A stretch of DNA of 26,779 bases from Exiguobacterium sp. AM39-5BH (GCF_003467445.1 NZ_QSGS01000020.1:1-26779), one strand, 5' to 3'; positions 10,856 through 18,279 are shown, counted from the stretch's first letter. Notes: generated from the sequence alone by a model not told the origin. Numbers and translations are program-made.

Positions 10856-11065
10856 ATGCCGCGACACTTAAAAGTTATGTTTTTGTTCAGTCTCTCATTC
10901 GGGATTCTGTTCACCGTCCTCGCCTACTACTCGGTACAAGAGTACGGCTTCAGCTTCTGGACGTACTTCATCATCGCCGTAGCCGCGTATGACTTCTTCA
11001 AGGTGTATCAGATTTTGACACTCGCTCGAAAAGCGAAAAAAGAAAAGACCGATAAATCGGCCTAA
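10856..11065 (+). CDS. ydiK: YdiK-like small membrane protein (DUF4305-type)
   Basis: A 69-residue protein with two hydrophobic segments (about 7-25 and 33-48) and a very basic C-terminal tail rich in Lys and Arg. The position beside ydiL and groESL matches B. subtilis ydiK. The ATG at 10856 has GAGGTGG five bases upstream. A GTG three codons earlier overlaps that Shine-Dalgarno sequence and is less likely. It is probably co-transcribed with ydiL, 16 bases away, and ends at a strong terminator. The function is unknown. Confidence 0.75.
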   Translation: MPRHLKVMFLFSLSFGILFTVLAYYSVQEYGFSFWTYFIIAVAAYDFFKVYQILTLARKAKKEKTDKSA

Positions 11066-11097
11066 CGAAAAGACCAAGCGCGCAGCTTGGGACAGAG

Positions 11098-11133
11098 AAG
11101 ACCGGTCAGGCCTAAGTCTGACCGGTCTTTTCT
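11098..11133. terminator. Intrinsic terminator after ydiK
   Basis: AGACCGGTCAG (11099-11109) pairs with CTGACCGGTCT (11118-11128) and is followed on the plus strand by a short T run. It lies between the convergent ends of ydiK and the small membrane gene at 11142, so it may also serve the minus strand. A second small hairpin, CCAAGC...GCTTGG, precedes it at 11084-11099. Confidence 0.8.
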
Positions 11134-11141
11134 ATGTTCTT

Positions 11142-11300
11142 CTATAACACGATAAATCCGACCGTCAACAGTCCATATAGGAAACCGAGCACGATCATAC
11201 TGATGGCAATCGACTTATGTTGCGGATATTTATGTAACACGACCGCTCCCGCGATCACGTGGATAAACGCGACGATAAATGTCAAAATGGCGAAGCCCAT
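11142..11300 (-). CDS. Small membrane protein of unknown function, 52 residues
   Basis: The minus strand encodes 52 residues beginning MGFAILTFIVAFIHVIAGAV and ending VGFIVL. There are two strongly hydrophobic helices (about 2-22 and 31-52) joined by a short polar loop, HKYPQHKS. The ATG at 11300 is preceded by a perfect AGGAGG at six bases, which is strong support for such a short gene. It faces ydiK across a shared terminator. The family is not recognised and no function is proposed. Confidence 0.7.
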   Translation of the reverse strand: MGFAILTFIVAFIHVIAGAVVLHKYPQHKSIAISMIVLGFLYGLLTVGFIVL

Positions 11301-11355
11301 GTGTATCCTCCTACGACAATGAAATTAGTGTTCATCCCTATTATACGTGTACCTA

Positions 11356-11391
11356 CGCAAGACGGCCACGCACTCGCGTAGCCGTCTTGAT
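11356..11391. terminator. Possible terminator downstream of the F420-reductase-like gene
   Basis: CAAGACGGC (11358-11366) pairs perfectly with GCCGTCTTG (11381-11389) around a 14-base loop. There is no clear U run on either side, so this could be a weak terminator or an mRNA-stabilising hairpin after the stop at 11394. Confidence 0.4.
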
Positions 11392-11393
11392 CG

Positions 11394-11978
11394 TCAGAAA
11401 TTATTCTCTTTCAAGTAAAACGCGAAATTCCGGTGCTTCCGTTCTTTCGTCGCATAATGAATCCATAGCCAAGCGAGCGACTCGAGCTCTCGCGCCAGTT
11501 TCAAGTGACGCAGCGTATGGGCGTCGAAGCCGATCTTCGAGGCAAGGTCTTGAACGGCTCGCACCGACTCTTGCTCGTCACCGGCGATGAACATCATCGA
11601 CATGTTCGGGTTCTCCAAGTTCTCGACACCGGTCTGATTGAACGCCTTGACGATGCGGACGTGCGGCGCAAGTTCCTGCAGATGCTCGGCCCCTGATTTC
11701 CCTTCCGGCCGCTCGATGGAATCGAACTCTTTGGCAATCGGATTCGTCACATCGATGACAATTTTGTCGTCCAAGTCCCGGAGCGATTGAATCAAATCGA
11801 CGGCCGCCGCGAACGGTGTCGTCAATAAGAGGATTTGCGCATTCGATGCTACTTCCTGGAGCGACAGCGTCCCCTCGCGCTCCGAGCGTGTCCCATACAA
11901 CACTTCATAGCCGACGTCTTCGAACTTGCGCCCGAGCGTCCGTCCGACTTTCCCGGCCCCTAAAATACCAATCTTCAT
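11394..11978 (-). CDS. NAD(P)-binding protein, NADPH:F420-oxidoreductase-like
   Basis: The 194 residues form a Rossmann-fold dehydrogenase-like domain with the dinucleotide signature GILGAGKVGRTLG (about 3-15), then TTPF and VIDVTNP, typical of the F420-dependent NADP oxidoreductase/ProC-like family. The C-terminal helix (LESLAWLWIHYATKERKHRNFAF) also fits. Members in organisms without F420 act on other, mostly unknown, substrates. The ATG at 11978 follows AAGGGGAG. It starts 16 bases after the upstream DUF1269-like gene, so the two are probably one operon. The exact reaction is not predictable. Confidence 0.75.
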   Translation of the reverse strand: MKIGILGAGKVGRTLGRKFEDVGYEVLYGTRSEREGTLSLQEVASNAQILLLTTPFAAAVDLIQSLRDLDDKIVIDVTNPIAKEFDSIERPEGKSGAEHLQELAPHVRIVKAFNQTGVENLENPNMSMMFIAGDEQESVRAVQDLASKIGFDAHTLRHLKLARELESLAWLWIHYATKERKHRNFAFYLKENNF

Positions 11979-11994
11979 GTAGTCCGACTCCCCT

Positions 11995-12469
11995 TCACAG
12001 TTCTTCGTCTGTCCGTGTCACCGTGCCGCCAAGTTCAGCCGCCAGTCCATCGAGCACCGAGTGATCGAACTCTTCCCCGATTGCCATCACCCCCGGTCTG
12101 TCCGGGCTCGATATTCCCGACCGTCCGCTTGAACGTCTCTTGAATACTCTGGACGTGTTTCAAATCTTTCGTGCCTCCGATGAGTCCTCCCGTGAGCGTA
12201 CCGAACAGAATCCCGAACGGTCCGCCGAGAATCCCGACGGCCATACCGATGAGCGCGCCTTTGGTCGACTTGTTCGTCGGTGTCAGTTGAACGGCATCCT
12301 CGAACGAGAAGGCACCGTTGTCTTCACGCTTGATGATGACGAGTTGTTCGAACCCGACGAGTCCTTCGGCGTGATACTTTTTCAACTTGCTGAACGCTTG
12401 ATACGAGATGGACTCCTCTGGAAACGTGAACGTGACGATATGGTACGGTTATTTTTCCTTCTTAGCCAT
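11995..12469 (-). pseudogene. DUF1269-like glycine-rich membrane protein with an in-frame stop and a frameshift
   Basis: A good ribosome binding site (AGGAGG, seven bases) precedes the ATG at 12469, reading MAKKEK. A TAA then occurs at codon 7 (12451-12449), after which the same frame continues PYHIVTFTFPEESISYQAFS... The middle contains the double-glycine membrane hairpin GILGGPFGILFGTLTGG, typical of DUF1269 proteins. Near 12090-12094 the coding strand has five Gs where four keep the frame. With four, the protein continues GVMAIGEEFDHSVLDGLAAELGG to a TGA at 11995. Corrected length would be about 157 residues. Either the gene is decaying or both lesions are sequence errors. A shorter product from a TTG at 12385 is possible. 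It is upstream of, and probably co-transcribed with, the F420-reductase-like gene. Confidence 0.65.
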
Positions 12470-12538
12470 ATGGGCTCCTCCTTTGACAGGACCAGGTGAC
12501 ACATTAGCTTTCTCTTACCACTTCCCCGGCTTCAGACG

Positions 12539-12575
12539 AAAAAAAACCTACGAAACCTATACATTTCCAGTAGGT
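12539..12575 (-). terminator. Terminator-like hairpin, minus strand
   Basis: Read on the minus strand, ACCTAC...GTAGGT (12570-12575 and 12546-12551), with inner GAAA/TTTC pairing, is followed by a run of eight Ts. It lies upstream of the DUF1269-like gene, so it may stop antisense read-through or act as a leader attenuator. Confidence 0.4.
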
Positions 12576-12581
12576 CTATAT

Positions 12582-12606
12582 GGTAAAATTTTCATATCAC
12601 ATGTGA
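12582..12606 (+). promoter_or_regulatory. Possible extended -10 promoter and palindromic operator of the PspC-domain gene
   Basis: TGGTAAAAT (TAAAAT at 12584-12589, preceded by TGG) resembles an extended -10 element. Eight bases downstream is the perfect palindrome TCACATGTGA (12597-12606), ending shortly before the AGGAG of the PspC-domain gene. The binding protein, if any, is unknown. Confidence 0.4.
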
Positions 12607-12622
12607 GATAGGAGCCCTGCTT

Positions 12623-12805
12623 ATGCAACGTCCGCTTCGTAAATCCGCCACGAACCGATCGCTCTTGGGTGTCTGCGGCGGCATCGCCGAGTATTTCGAC
12701 TTGTCGCCCCTCGGTGTACGTCTGCTCTTTTTGATTGTGCCGGGGAACGTCCTCATCTATATGATTCTCGCCAACTCGATGAAAGACGCTCCACGCTATC
12801 TATAA
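12623..12805 (+). CDS. PspC-domain membrane protein
   Basis: This 60-residue protein is essentially a single PspC domain: a basic N terminus, the hallmark LLGVCGGIAEYFDLSPLGVR (about 14-33), then one transmembrane helix (about 34-50). Stand-alone PspC proteins in Bacillota are linked to envelope stress sensing by family membership. No partner psp or lia genes are visible nearby. The ATG at 12623 has AGGAG nine bases upstream. It is monocistronic and converges on the NADH oxidase gene across a shared terminator. Confidence 0.85.
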   Translation: MQRPLRKSATNRSLLGVCGGIAEYFDLSPLGVRLLFLIVPGNVLIYMILANSMKDAPRYL

Positions 12806-12840
12806 AAAAACTCGGAAGCCGCGGCTCCCGAGTTTTTTTA
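12804..12840. terminator. Two-way terminator between the PspC-domain gene and nox
   Basis: AAAAAACTCGG (A run to 12810, CTCGG 12811-12815) pairs with CCGAGTTTTTT (12828-12838), with an inner AGCCGCGGCT. It has A/T runs on both sides and lies between convergent stops, overlapping the nox stop codon. Confidence 0.85.
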
Positions 12841-14184
12841 TGCGTTGACTTTATCTTTCATCGCCGCGAGCGCACCACTGTTGATGAAGTGCCATGGCTT
12901 GTTGTAGTGCGGTTGGAAGAAGAAGTCGACATAGGCGAGCTCTTCGACCGTCATCTCGTTTTGGATCGCGAGCGACAACGTGTTGACCGCTTGCGTCATG
13001 TCCGCTTTCGAGAGAACTTGTCCACCGACGACGCGATGCGTGCCGACTTCATAGACGAGTTTGAACTCGACTTTTTCTGCCGTCGGCATGAACTCCGGAC
13101 GATACGCGTCTTCAACCACGACGCTCTCGACGTCGAGGCCGAACAAGCCGGCCGCTTCTTCCGTGAGACCTGATGAGGCGATGTTCCAATCATACAGGCG
13201 AAGACCTGACGTCCCTTGCGTCCCTTGATAGCGGACACGCGGTGCGATCAAGTTCTCAGCGACGAGCGTTCCCATGCGGACGGCATTCGTCGCGAGCGGG
13301 ATGTAGGCGTGTGTGCGCGCCGGGTTGTAATAGACGGCACAGCTGTCACCAGCGGCGAAGACGTCCGGGTTGCTCGTGCGCATATACTCGTCGACGATGA
13401 TGGCGCCGTTGCCGAGCATGTCGACTTGGCCTTGAAGGAGTCCCGTGTTCGGGCGGAAGCCGACACAGAGGATGACGAGGTCAGCCTCGAACTCACCTTT
13501 ATCGGTCACGACGTGCGTGACGTTTCCATCTGTCCCGCGGAACGCTTCGACCGTCTGGCCGAGCTCGAGGTCGATGCCACGTGACGTCATGTCCGCTTCA
13601 AGTTGATCCGTGAACGACTTGTCGAGGTACTTGTTCAAGATGCGGTCGGCGCTATCGATGAACGTGACGTGTTTGCCGTACACTTCGAACGCTTCGACGA
13701 GCTCGACGCCGATATAGCCGGCACCGATGACGGCGATGTTCGTCGCGTCTTTCGCCCGCTCGATGATGCGTTGGGCGTGGCCATAGTTTTTGCAGAGTTC
13801 AATCCCAGTCATCTCGATGCCAGGAAGCGTCGGGACGATCGGCCATGAACCAGTCGTGACGATCAAACGGTCGAACGTGTCATAGACCTCTTCTCCCGTG
13901 TCGAGGTTTTTCGCATGGACCGTCTTCGCTTCCGTGTCGATGTTCAACACGTCGTGCTTCATGCGCATCGTCGCGCCGAGTTCTTCGAGTTCGGTCGGTG
14001 ACGCGTAGAAGAGCTCTTCCGCACGTTTGACGACACCGCCGACATGGAGGGCGATCCCACATGAGAGAAAGCTGACGTTGTCGTTGCGTTCATACACCGT
14101 GATGTCGAGATTGTCGTGCTTGGCGAGTAATCCTTTGACGGCTGCTGTTCCTGCGTGTGTACATCCGATGACTGCGATTTTCAT
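12838..14184 (-). CDS. nox: NADH oxidase (FAD-dependent, Nox/CoA-disulfide reductase family)
   Basis: This flavoenzyme most likely reduces O2 to water with NADH, regenerating NAD+. It has 448 residues, normal for the family. The FAD-binding motif is near the N terminus (residues 3-13) with conserved His10. The redox-active cysteine is exactly Cys42 in SFLSCGIA, as in water-forming NADH oxidases. The second, NADH-binding Rossmann motif is VIGAGYIGVELVEAF, and the second FAD motif is VFAAGDSC. The start is ATG at 14184 after AAGGAGAG. An in-frame start 18 codons upstream lies inside the operator region and lacks a ribosome binding site. CoA-disulfide reductase is the main alternative, since it shares the fold and the cysteine. 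The upstream Rex-type operators favour a role in NADH balance. Confidence 0.88.
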   Translation of the reverse strand: MKIAVIGCTHAGTAAVKGLLAKHDNLDITVYERNDNVSFLSCGIALHVGGVVKRAEELFYASPTELEELGATMRMKHDVLNIDTEAKTVHAKNLDTGEEVYDTFDRLIVTTGSWPIVPTLPGIEMTGIELCKNYGHAQRIIERAKDATNIAVIGAGYIGVELVEAFEVYGKHVTFIDSADRILNKYLDKSFTDQLEADMTSRGIDLELGQTVEAFRGTDGNVTHVVTDKGEFEADLVILCVGFRPNTGLLQGQVDMLGNGAIIVDEYMRTSNPDVFAAGDSCAVYYNPARTHAYIPLATNAVRMGTLVAENLIAPRVRYQGTQGTSGLRLYDWNIASSGLTEEAAGLFGLDVESVVVEDAYRPEFMPTAEKVEFKLVYEVGTHRVVGGQVLSKADMTQAVNTLSLAIQNEMTVEELAYVDFFFQPHYNKPWHFINSGALAAMKDKVNA

Positions 14185-14222
14185 ATGGTTGTCTCTCCTT
14201 TGAGTGTTAGGCAAGTTAGTGT

Positions 14223-14240
14223 TTGTGATAAATATCACAT
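14223..14240. promoter_or_regulatory. Rex-type operator in the nox leader
   Basis: TTGTGATAAATATCACAT matches the Gram-positive Rex consensus TTGTGA-N6-TCACAA at 11 of 12 defined positions. It lies downstream of the predicted nox start point, where bound repressor would block transcription. The same sequence also fits the CRP/Fnr consensus TGTGA-N6-TCACA, so an Fnr-type regulator is an alternative. Rex is encoded in this window at 20172-20828. Confidence 0.7.
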
Positions 14241-14254
14241 TTACTTTCTGAAAT

Positions 14255-14285
14255 TAGTGTACTATTTCACAAGACAGTTTGACAA
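14255..14285 (-). promoter_or_regulatory. nox promoter with an overlapping second Rex-like site
   Basis: On the minus strand TTGTCA (14280-14285) and TACACT (14256-14261) are separated by 18 bases. A second, weaker Rex-like site reads TTGTGAAATAGTACACTA (14255-14272), with an intact TTGTGA half and a 4-of-6 second half, and covers the spacer and the -10. Confidence 0.55.
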
Positions 14286-14344
14286 TACCTTTGCTCAACT
14301 TTTCACGTAATTATGTCTAAAGTTTGAACTATGTGTGTGACAAC

Positions 14345-14372
14345 AAAAAACCGTCCCGCAACCGGAACGGTT
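14345..14372 (-). terminator. Intrinsic terminator after the 97-residue membrane gene
   Basis: On the minus strand AACCGTTCC (14364-14372) pairs with GGACGGTT (14349-14356), with one bulge, and is followed by six Ts. It lies just after the stop at 14376. Confidence 0.75.
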
Positions 14373-14375
14373 CAT

Positions 14376-14669
14376 TCATGAATGGGTCTTGCGTCTTGCT
14401 TTAAACCAGCGGTAAGTGACGACGCCGATATAGGTGATGAAACCGATCACGTACAAACTGAAGCCAATCAAGCTCCAGCTCATTCCGTCCCAACCGCGGA
14501 CGAGGACGAGTCCGATGATACACGATACGTATCCCACGAGAAGCAACGTTAACGAGAAGACGAGTCTCCGCTTGAATCGCGATTTCAAAAAGTTTAGCAC
14601 GGCAATCAACAAAATTGTCGTCAACACGCCGATGATGATGAGTTCATCTCGATAGTACTCCCAAGCCAT
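14376..14669 (-). CDS. Small integral membrane protein of unknown function
   Basis: A 97-residue protein with three hydrophobic helices (about 9-28, 35-56 and 65-86) and a basic C-terminal tail, KARRKTHS. It is faintly reminiscent of YesK-like small membrane proteins, but no motif allows an assignment. The ATG at 14669 has a strong AAAGGAGGAG six bases upstream, and a terminator follows the stop, so it is a self-contained gene. It is divergent from the T-box-controlled operon. Confidence 0.7.
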   Translation of the reverse strand: MAWEYYRDELIIIGVLTTILLIAVLNFLKSRFKRRLVFSLTLLLVGYVSCIIGLVLVRGWDGMSWSLIGFSLYVIGFITYIGVVTYRWFKARRKTHS

Positions 14670-14755
14670 CGCTTCTCCTCCTTTATCCGATATGATGCTG
14701 TATATCCTTGTCAGTACTAGTTTAGCACGTCAGTTGTCGTAAAAATAAAAAACGC

Positions 14756-14784
14756 TTGCATCCTACTTCAACTGGTTGTAAGAT
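14756..14784 (+). promoter_or_regulatory. Probable promoter of the T-box operon
   Basis: TTGCAT (14756-14761), 17 bases, TAAGAT (14779-14784). It lies about 35 bases before the folded part of the T-box leader. The 450-base stretch between the genes at 14669 and 15120 is accounted for by this promoter and the leader. Confidence 0.5.
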
Positions 14785-14814
14785 TAGTTTAAATTTTCAG
14801 ACTAATTGTATAGC

Positions 14815-15088
14815 ATGCGCGGATAGGAAGAGATAGTGACCGAGATTGTATAGAGAGCTTCTGATGCTGGAAATGAAGCGAATCTCCCACTTGAAGATGG
14901 TCCTGGAGCAGTCGACAGAACGCGGGCAATCGCTCGTCAGTAGAATCGACCGGTATGGCGGATACCGTTAGCATTCCTTGGAGTCTTGCACTCCTTGAGG
15001 TGGTTTGATGCGAGTCAGACCATGAACGAAGGTGGTACCACGTGATCAGACATCACGTCCTGAGCAATTAGGGCGTGGTGTCTTTTTT
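14815..15088 (+). ncRNA. T-box leader riboswitch, probable methionine (AUG) specifier
   Basis: T-box leaders sense uncharged tRNA and switch a terminator to an antiterminator. The conserved T-box GAACGAAGGTGGTACCACG is at 15024-15042. Next comes an intrinsic terminator: GACATCACGTCC (15049-15060) pairs with the segment at 15070-15082 and is followed by six Ts (15083-15088). Upstream, AGAGAGC...GATGCTGGAAATGAAGCG has the pattern of the stem I apical region (AG bulge and distal loop). After it, GAAGATGGTCCTGGAGC places ATG (14897-14899), followed by a purine, where the specifier codon is expected. The downstream SAM-hydrolase and ECF-transport genes fit methionine. The codon assignment rests on pattern, not on a folded model. 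Confidence 0.85.
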
Positions 15089-15119
15089 GTGGGCGCATGT
15101 CCGGAAGGAGGAGACGAAG

Positions 15120-15959
15120 ATGACAGAAGCATTGGTGTTGCAATCGGATTTTGGTGTGAGTGATGGGGCGGTCAGTGCGATGTACGGCGTAGCCCATAGC
15201 ATTAATCCTAGCATTCGTATTTTTGATTTGACGCACGACATCCCACCGTTCCACATTTGGGAAGCCTCGTATCGGCTCGTCCAAACCGTACCCTATTGGA
15301 CGGGACAGACCGTATTCGTGTCGGTCGTCGACCCTGGCGTCGGATCGAACCGAAAGAGCGTCGTCGCACGCACGCGTGCCAACCAATATGTCATCACCCC
15401 GGATAACGGGACGTTGACACACCTTTGCCAAGCCGGATTGATTGCCGAAGTGCGTCAATTGGATGATCACAAACACCGCCTGCCGCACATGGGCGAGTCG
15501 TACACGTTCCACGGCCGAGACATCTTCGCGTTTACCGGGGCGCGTCTCTCGAGCCACGCCATCACGTTTGAGGATGTCGGTCCGCTGCTTCCACTTGAGG
15601 AGATTGTTCTGCTCGACCGGACACCGGCACAACGACAAGGCGACCACACCATCGGTATCGTTGAGATTCTCGACATTCGTTTCGGAAATGTATGGACGAA
15701 CATTCCCGTCTCCCTCGTCCGGGAAGCCGGCATCGACATCGGTAGCCGTGTGACTGTCACGGTCGACCATCGCGGCCGCACCATCTACGAGCAGTCTCTG
15801 CTGTTCGGCCGGTCGTTCGCCGATGTCCCAATCGGTTCGGGTGTCGTCTATATCAACTCGCTCGATCAAGTCGCCATCGCCCTCAACCAAGGCTCATTCG
15901 CGCATGCATACGAAATCGGCATCGGTAACGACTGGCGAATTTGTCTGAAAACCAAATAA
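15120..15959 (+). CDS. SAM hydroxide adenosyltransferase / SAM hydrolase family protein (DUF62)
   Basis: Members of this family use water to cleave S-adenosylmethionine into methionine and adenosine. The 279-residue protein has the expected two-domain length. The catalytic residues known for the archaeal homologue (Asp, Arg seven residues later, and His) are present as D71 and R78 in [11 protein letters not shown] and H131 in [12 protein letters not shown] near the N terminus and TPDNG are also typical. The ATG at 15120 follows AGGAGGAG at seven bases. An upstream in-frame start would lie inside the T-box terminator. It is first in a four-gene operon with an ECF transporter, under a probable Met T-box, suggesting release of methionine from an imported or internal adenosyl compound. 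That role is inference. Confidence 0.85.
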   Translation: MTEALVLQSDFGVSDGAVSAMYGVAHSINPSIRIFDLTHDIPPFHIWEASYRLVQTVPYWTGQTVFVSVVDPGVGSNRKSVVARTRANQYVITPDNGTLTHLCQAGLIAEVRQLDDHKHRLPHMGESYTFHGRDIFAFTGARLSSHAITFEDVGPLLPLEEIVLLDRTPAQRQGDHTIGIVEILDIRFGNVWTNIPVSLVREAGIDIGSRVTVTVDHRGRTIYEQSLLFGRSFADVPIGSGVVYINSLDQVAIALNQGSFAHAYEIGIGNDWRICLKTK

Positions 15960-15972
15960 GGAGGAATTTTTC

Positions 15973-16524
15973 ATGAACACATTTACAACGAAACAAATCG
16001 TGGCGACCGGCGTCGGCGCAGCCGTCTTTATCATCTTAAGCCGATTCGCGGCCATCCCGACCGGTGTACCGAACACATCGATTGAAACGTCTTACGCTTT
16101 TCTAGCCTTTATGGCCATCTTATTCGGACCTGTCACGGCTGGCTTGATTGGATTGATCGGACATGCCTTAAAAGACGCAATTCTTTATGGCTCACCTTGG
16201 TGGAGCTGGGTCATCGTCTCCGGCTTCGTCGGATTCGGGATTGGGCTCGTGGCGCGTCGCATCAATATCGAGGCAGGCGGCCTCACGACGAAAGGCATCT
16301 TGCTCTTTAACGTGACGCAGGCCATCGTGCAAGCAATCGGTTGGATTTTGATTGCACCGGTCCTTGATATTTTGATTTATGCGGAGCCGGCGAACAAAGT
16401 ATTCGTCCAAGGCGCAGTTGCGGCCACGTCGAACATTTTGACGGTCGGAGTGATTGGCACGTTGCTCCTCGTCGCTTATGCCAACACACGTAGTAAAGCA
16501 GGAAGTCTCAAACGAGAAGCATGA
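15973..16524 (+). CDS. ECF transporter S component, UPF0397 family (MtsT-like)
   Basis: This 183-residue membrane protein belongs to UPF0397. It is the substrate-binding S subunit of an energy-coupling-factor transporter, with five to six hydrophobic helices. The conserved signature phrases are [16 protein letters not shown] (about 32-47), [17 protein letters not shown] (about 59-75) and [17 protein letters not shown]. Comparative genomics links relatives regulated by Met T-boxes or SAM riboswitches to methionine or a methionine precursor, and the leader here agrees. The ATG at 15973 follows AAGGAGGAA. It lies 13 bases after the SAM-hydrolase gene and upstream of its own ATPase and T subunits, so this is a dedicated (group I) ECF system. 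Confidence 0.9.
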   Translation: MNTFTTKQIVATGVGAAVFIILSRFAAIPTGVPNTSIETSYAFLAFMAILFGPVTAGLIGLIGHALKDAILYGSPWWSWVIVSGFVGFGIGLVARRINIEAGGLTTKGILLFNVTQAIVQAIGWILIAPVLDILIYAEPANKVFVQGAVAATSNILTVGVIGTLLLVAYANTRSKAGSLKREA

Positions 16525-16530
16525 TTAAAC

Positions 16531-16565
16531 GAGCTGCATGATATGAATCATGGTCAGCTCCTTTT
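16531..16565 (+). terminator. Terminator-like hairpin between the S component and ATPase genes
   Basis: GAGCTGCATGAT (16531-16542) pairs with ATCATG-GT-CAGCTC (16547-16560), a 12-bp stem with a two-base bulge and tetraloop, followed by CTTTTG. The short T run suggests partial termination or an RNA-processing barrier within the operon. Confidence 0.5.
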
Positions 16566-16581
16566 GCTTGGAGGGCTCGAC

Positions 16582-18279
16582 ATGACCATTCAGTTCAACC
16601 GTTTTTCATTTACGTATCGCAGTCAATCCGAACCGACACTGCGCGACATCAATTTGACGATCGAAGAAGGAGAGCGCGTCTTGATCGTCGGACCATCGGG
16701 ATCGGGCAAGAGTACACTCGCCCAATGCATCAACGGACTCATCCCGTTCTCCTACCCTGGGACGTGGGAAGGAGACGTTCTCATCAACGGCATCGACGCA
16801 CGGACGCTCTCCCTTTTTGATCGTTCCGCTTTGATTGGAACCGTCCTGCAAGACCCAGACACCCAATTCATCGGCTTGTCTGTCGGTGAAGATATCGCGT
16901 TCGCCTTAGAAAACAAACAAGTCGCTCGTCCTGAGATGCATGACACCGTCGAACGTGTCGCCCGTCTGACCGACGTCGCCCACCTGCTCACCCATCGACT
17001 GAACGATTTATCCGGCGGGCAACGACAACGGGCCGCCTTAGGGGGTGTTCTCGTCGAAGATGCCAATATCTTGTTGTTTGATGAGCCACTTGCCAATCTC
17101 GACCCGCTCGCCGGAAGCGAGGCGATGGCACTGCTGGATCGCTTGCAACGTGAAACGAAACGGACACTTGTCGTCGTCGAACACCGAATCGAAGATGTGT
17201 TGTCCGTCCCATTCGATCGAATGATTGTCGTCGTCGACGGTGAGATTGTCGCCGATGGGCATCCCGACGACGTGTTGAGCGACGGCAGCCTCGCTCGCGC
17301 CTGTTTACGGGAACCGCTCTATTTGAGTGCGGCACGTTGGGCGGACATATCAATCCGGCCAGACGACAAACCGAGCCAACCAGAAGCCTTTCTGGACCGG
17401 TTCGAGCGGCAACCGATCGTATCAAGACTGAACACTCAGACGCTACCCGTCCCTTCTGAGGCGTCTCCTTCACTCGAACTCGATCACGTCAGCTTCCGCT
17501 ATCAGACAGACGAGACCGTATTAGAAGAGGTATCGATGCGCTGTGAGATCGGTACGTTGACGACACTTGTCGGCCAAAATGGCGCCGGCAAGTCGACGCT
17601 CGCCAAAGTATTGAGCGGATATCAACGAGTCACGAGCGGACAGATTCGTTTGAACGGGACAGACGTGACGAAACAGTCGATCGCCGAGCGGGCCACACGA
17701 ATCGGGTTCGTCCTGCAAAATCCAAATCATATGATTTCGAAACAGACCGTACGCGAAGAAGTCCGGTACGGGATGCAGGCACTCGCGTTAGATGTGGACG
17801 AAGAAGAGCGCCGGCTCGAGGAGACTCTTCGACGTTGCGGGTTATATCCGTTTCGCAATTGGCCGATTCAAGCGCTGAGCTTCGGTCAGAAGAAGCGTGT
17901 GACCATCGCCTCGATTCTCGTCCGCCAACCTGACGTATTGATTCTCGACGAACCGACGGCGGGACAGGATTATCGGCATTACTCCGAGATGATGGACTTT
18001 TTAGAGCGCTTAAAACAGGACGGGATGACCTTGCTCATCATCACACACGATATGCATCTCGTTCTCGAGTATAGCGACCAAGTCTGCTTGCTTCAGGCCG
18101 GCCGGATTCGTTATGCGGGCGAGCCGTTTGCCCTCTTCGCCCAAGAGTCGTTGTTGCGTCATGCCCATCTCAAACAAACGTCCCTCTTCACCGTGGCGCA
18201 GCATCTCGACATCGAGGTCCGGCCGTTCCTTCATTCGGTGATTCAAGCCGAACGAAAGGAGCGTGCCCAATGGGAGTAG
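16582..18279 (+). CDS. ECF transporter double ATPase (fused EcfA-type subunit)
   Basis: This is the energising subunit of the ECF importer, with two complete ABC ATPase domains in one 565-residue chain. Domain 1 has Walker A GPSGSGKST (about 37-45), signature LSGGQRQR and Walker B ILLFDEPLANLDP. Domain 2 has Walker A GQNGAGKST, the variant signature LSFGQKKR and Walker B VLILDEPTAGQD. The start is ATG at 16582 after GGAGG; a start 13 codons earlier would fall within the intergenic hairpin. It follows the S component by 57 bases and overlaps the T component gene by 10 bases. UPF0397 S subunits are usually partnered with such fused ATPases. Confidence 0.92.
   Translation: MTIQFNRFSFTYRSQSEPTLRDINLTIEEGERVLIVGPSGSGKSTLAQCINGLIPFSYPGTWEGDVLINGIDARTLSLFDRSALIGTVLQDPDTQFIGLSVGEDIAFALENKQVARPEMHDTVERVARLTDVAHLLTHRLNDLSGGQRQRAALGGVLVEDANILLFDEPLANLDPLAGSEAMALLDRLQRETKRTLVVVEHRIEDVLSVPFDRMIVVVDGEIVADGHPDDVLSDGSLARACLREPLYLSAARWADISIRPDDKPSQPEAFLDRFERQPIVSRLNTQTLPVPSEASPSLELDHVSFRYQTDETVLEEVSMRCEIGTLTTLVGQNGAGKSTLAKVLSGYQRVTSGQIRLNGTDVTKQSIAERATRIGFVLQNPNHMISKQTVREEVRYGMQALALDVDEEERRLEETLRRCGLYPFRNWPIQALSFGQKKRVTIASILVRQPDVLILDEPTAGQDYRHYSEMMDFLERLKQDGMTLLIITHDMHLVLEYSDQVCLLQAGRIRYAGEPFALFAQESLLRHAHLKQTSLFTVAQHLDIEVRPFLHSVIQAERKERAQWE

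Noticed and set aside
14185..14238. An 18-codon N-terminal extension of the NADH oxidase
   Set aside because: It covers the Rex-type operator, lacks a ribosome binding site, and the family starts at MKIAVIG with Cys at position 42.
14815..15088. SAM-I riboswitch upstream of the SAM-hydrolase gene
   Set aside because: The leader has the T-box consensus and antiterminator/terminator arrangement; no SAM-I core pattern was seen.
15894..16489. Minus-strand frames opposite the SAM-hydrolase and UPF0397 genes
   Set aside because: They are shadows of well-supported genes and have no initiation signals.
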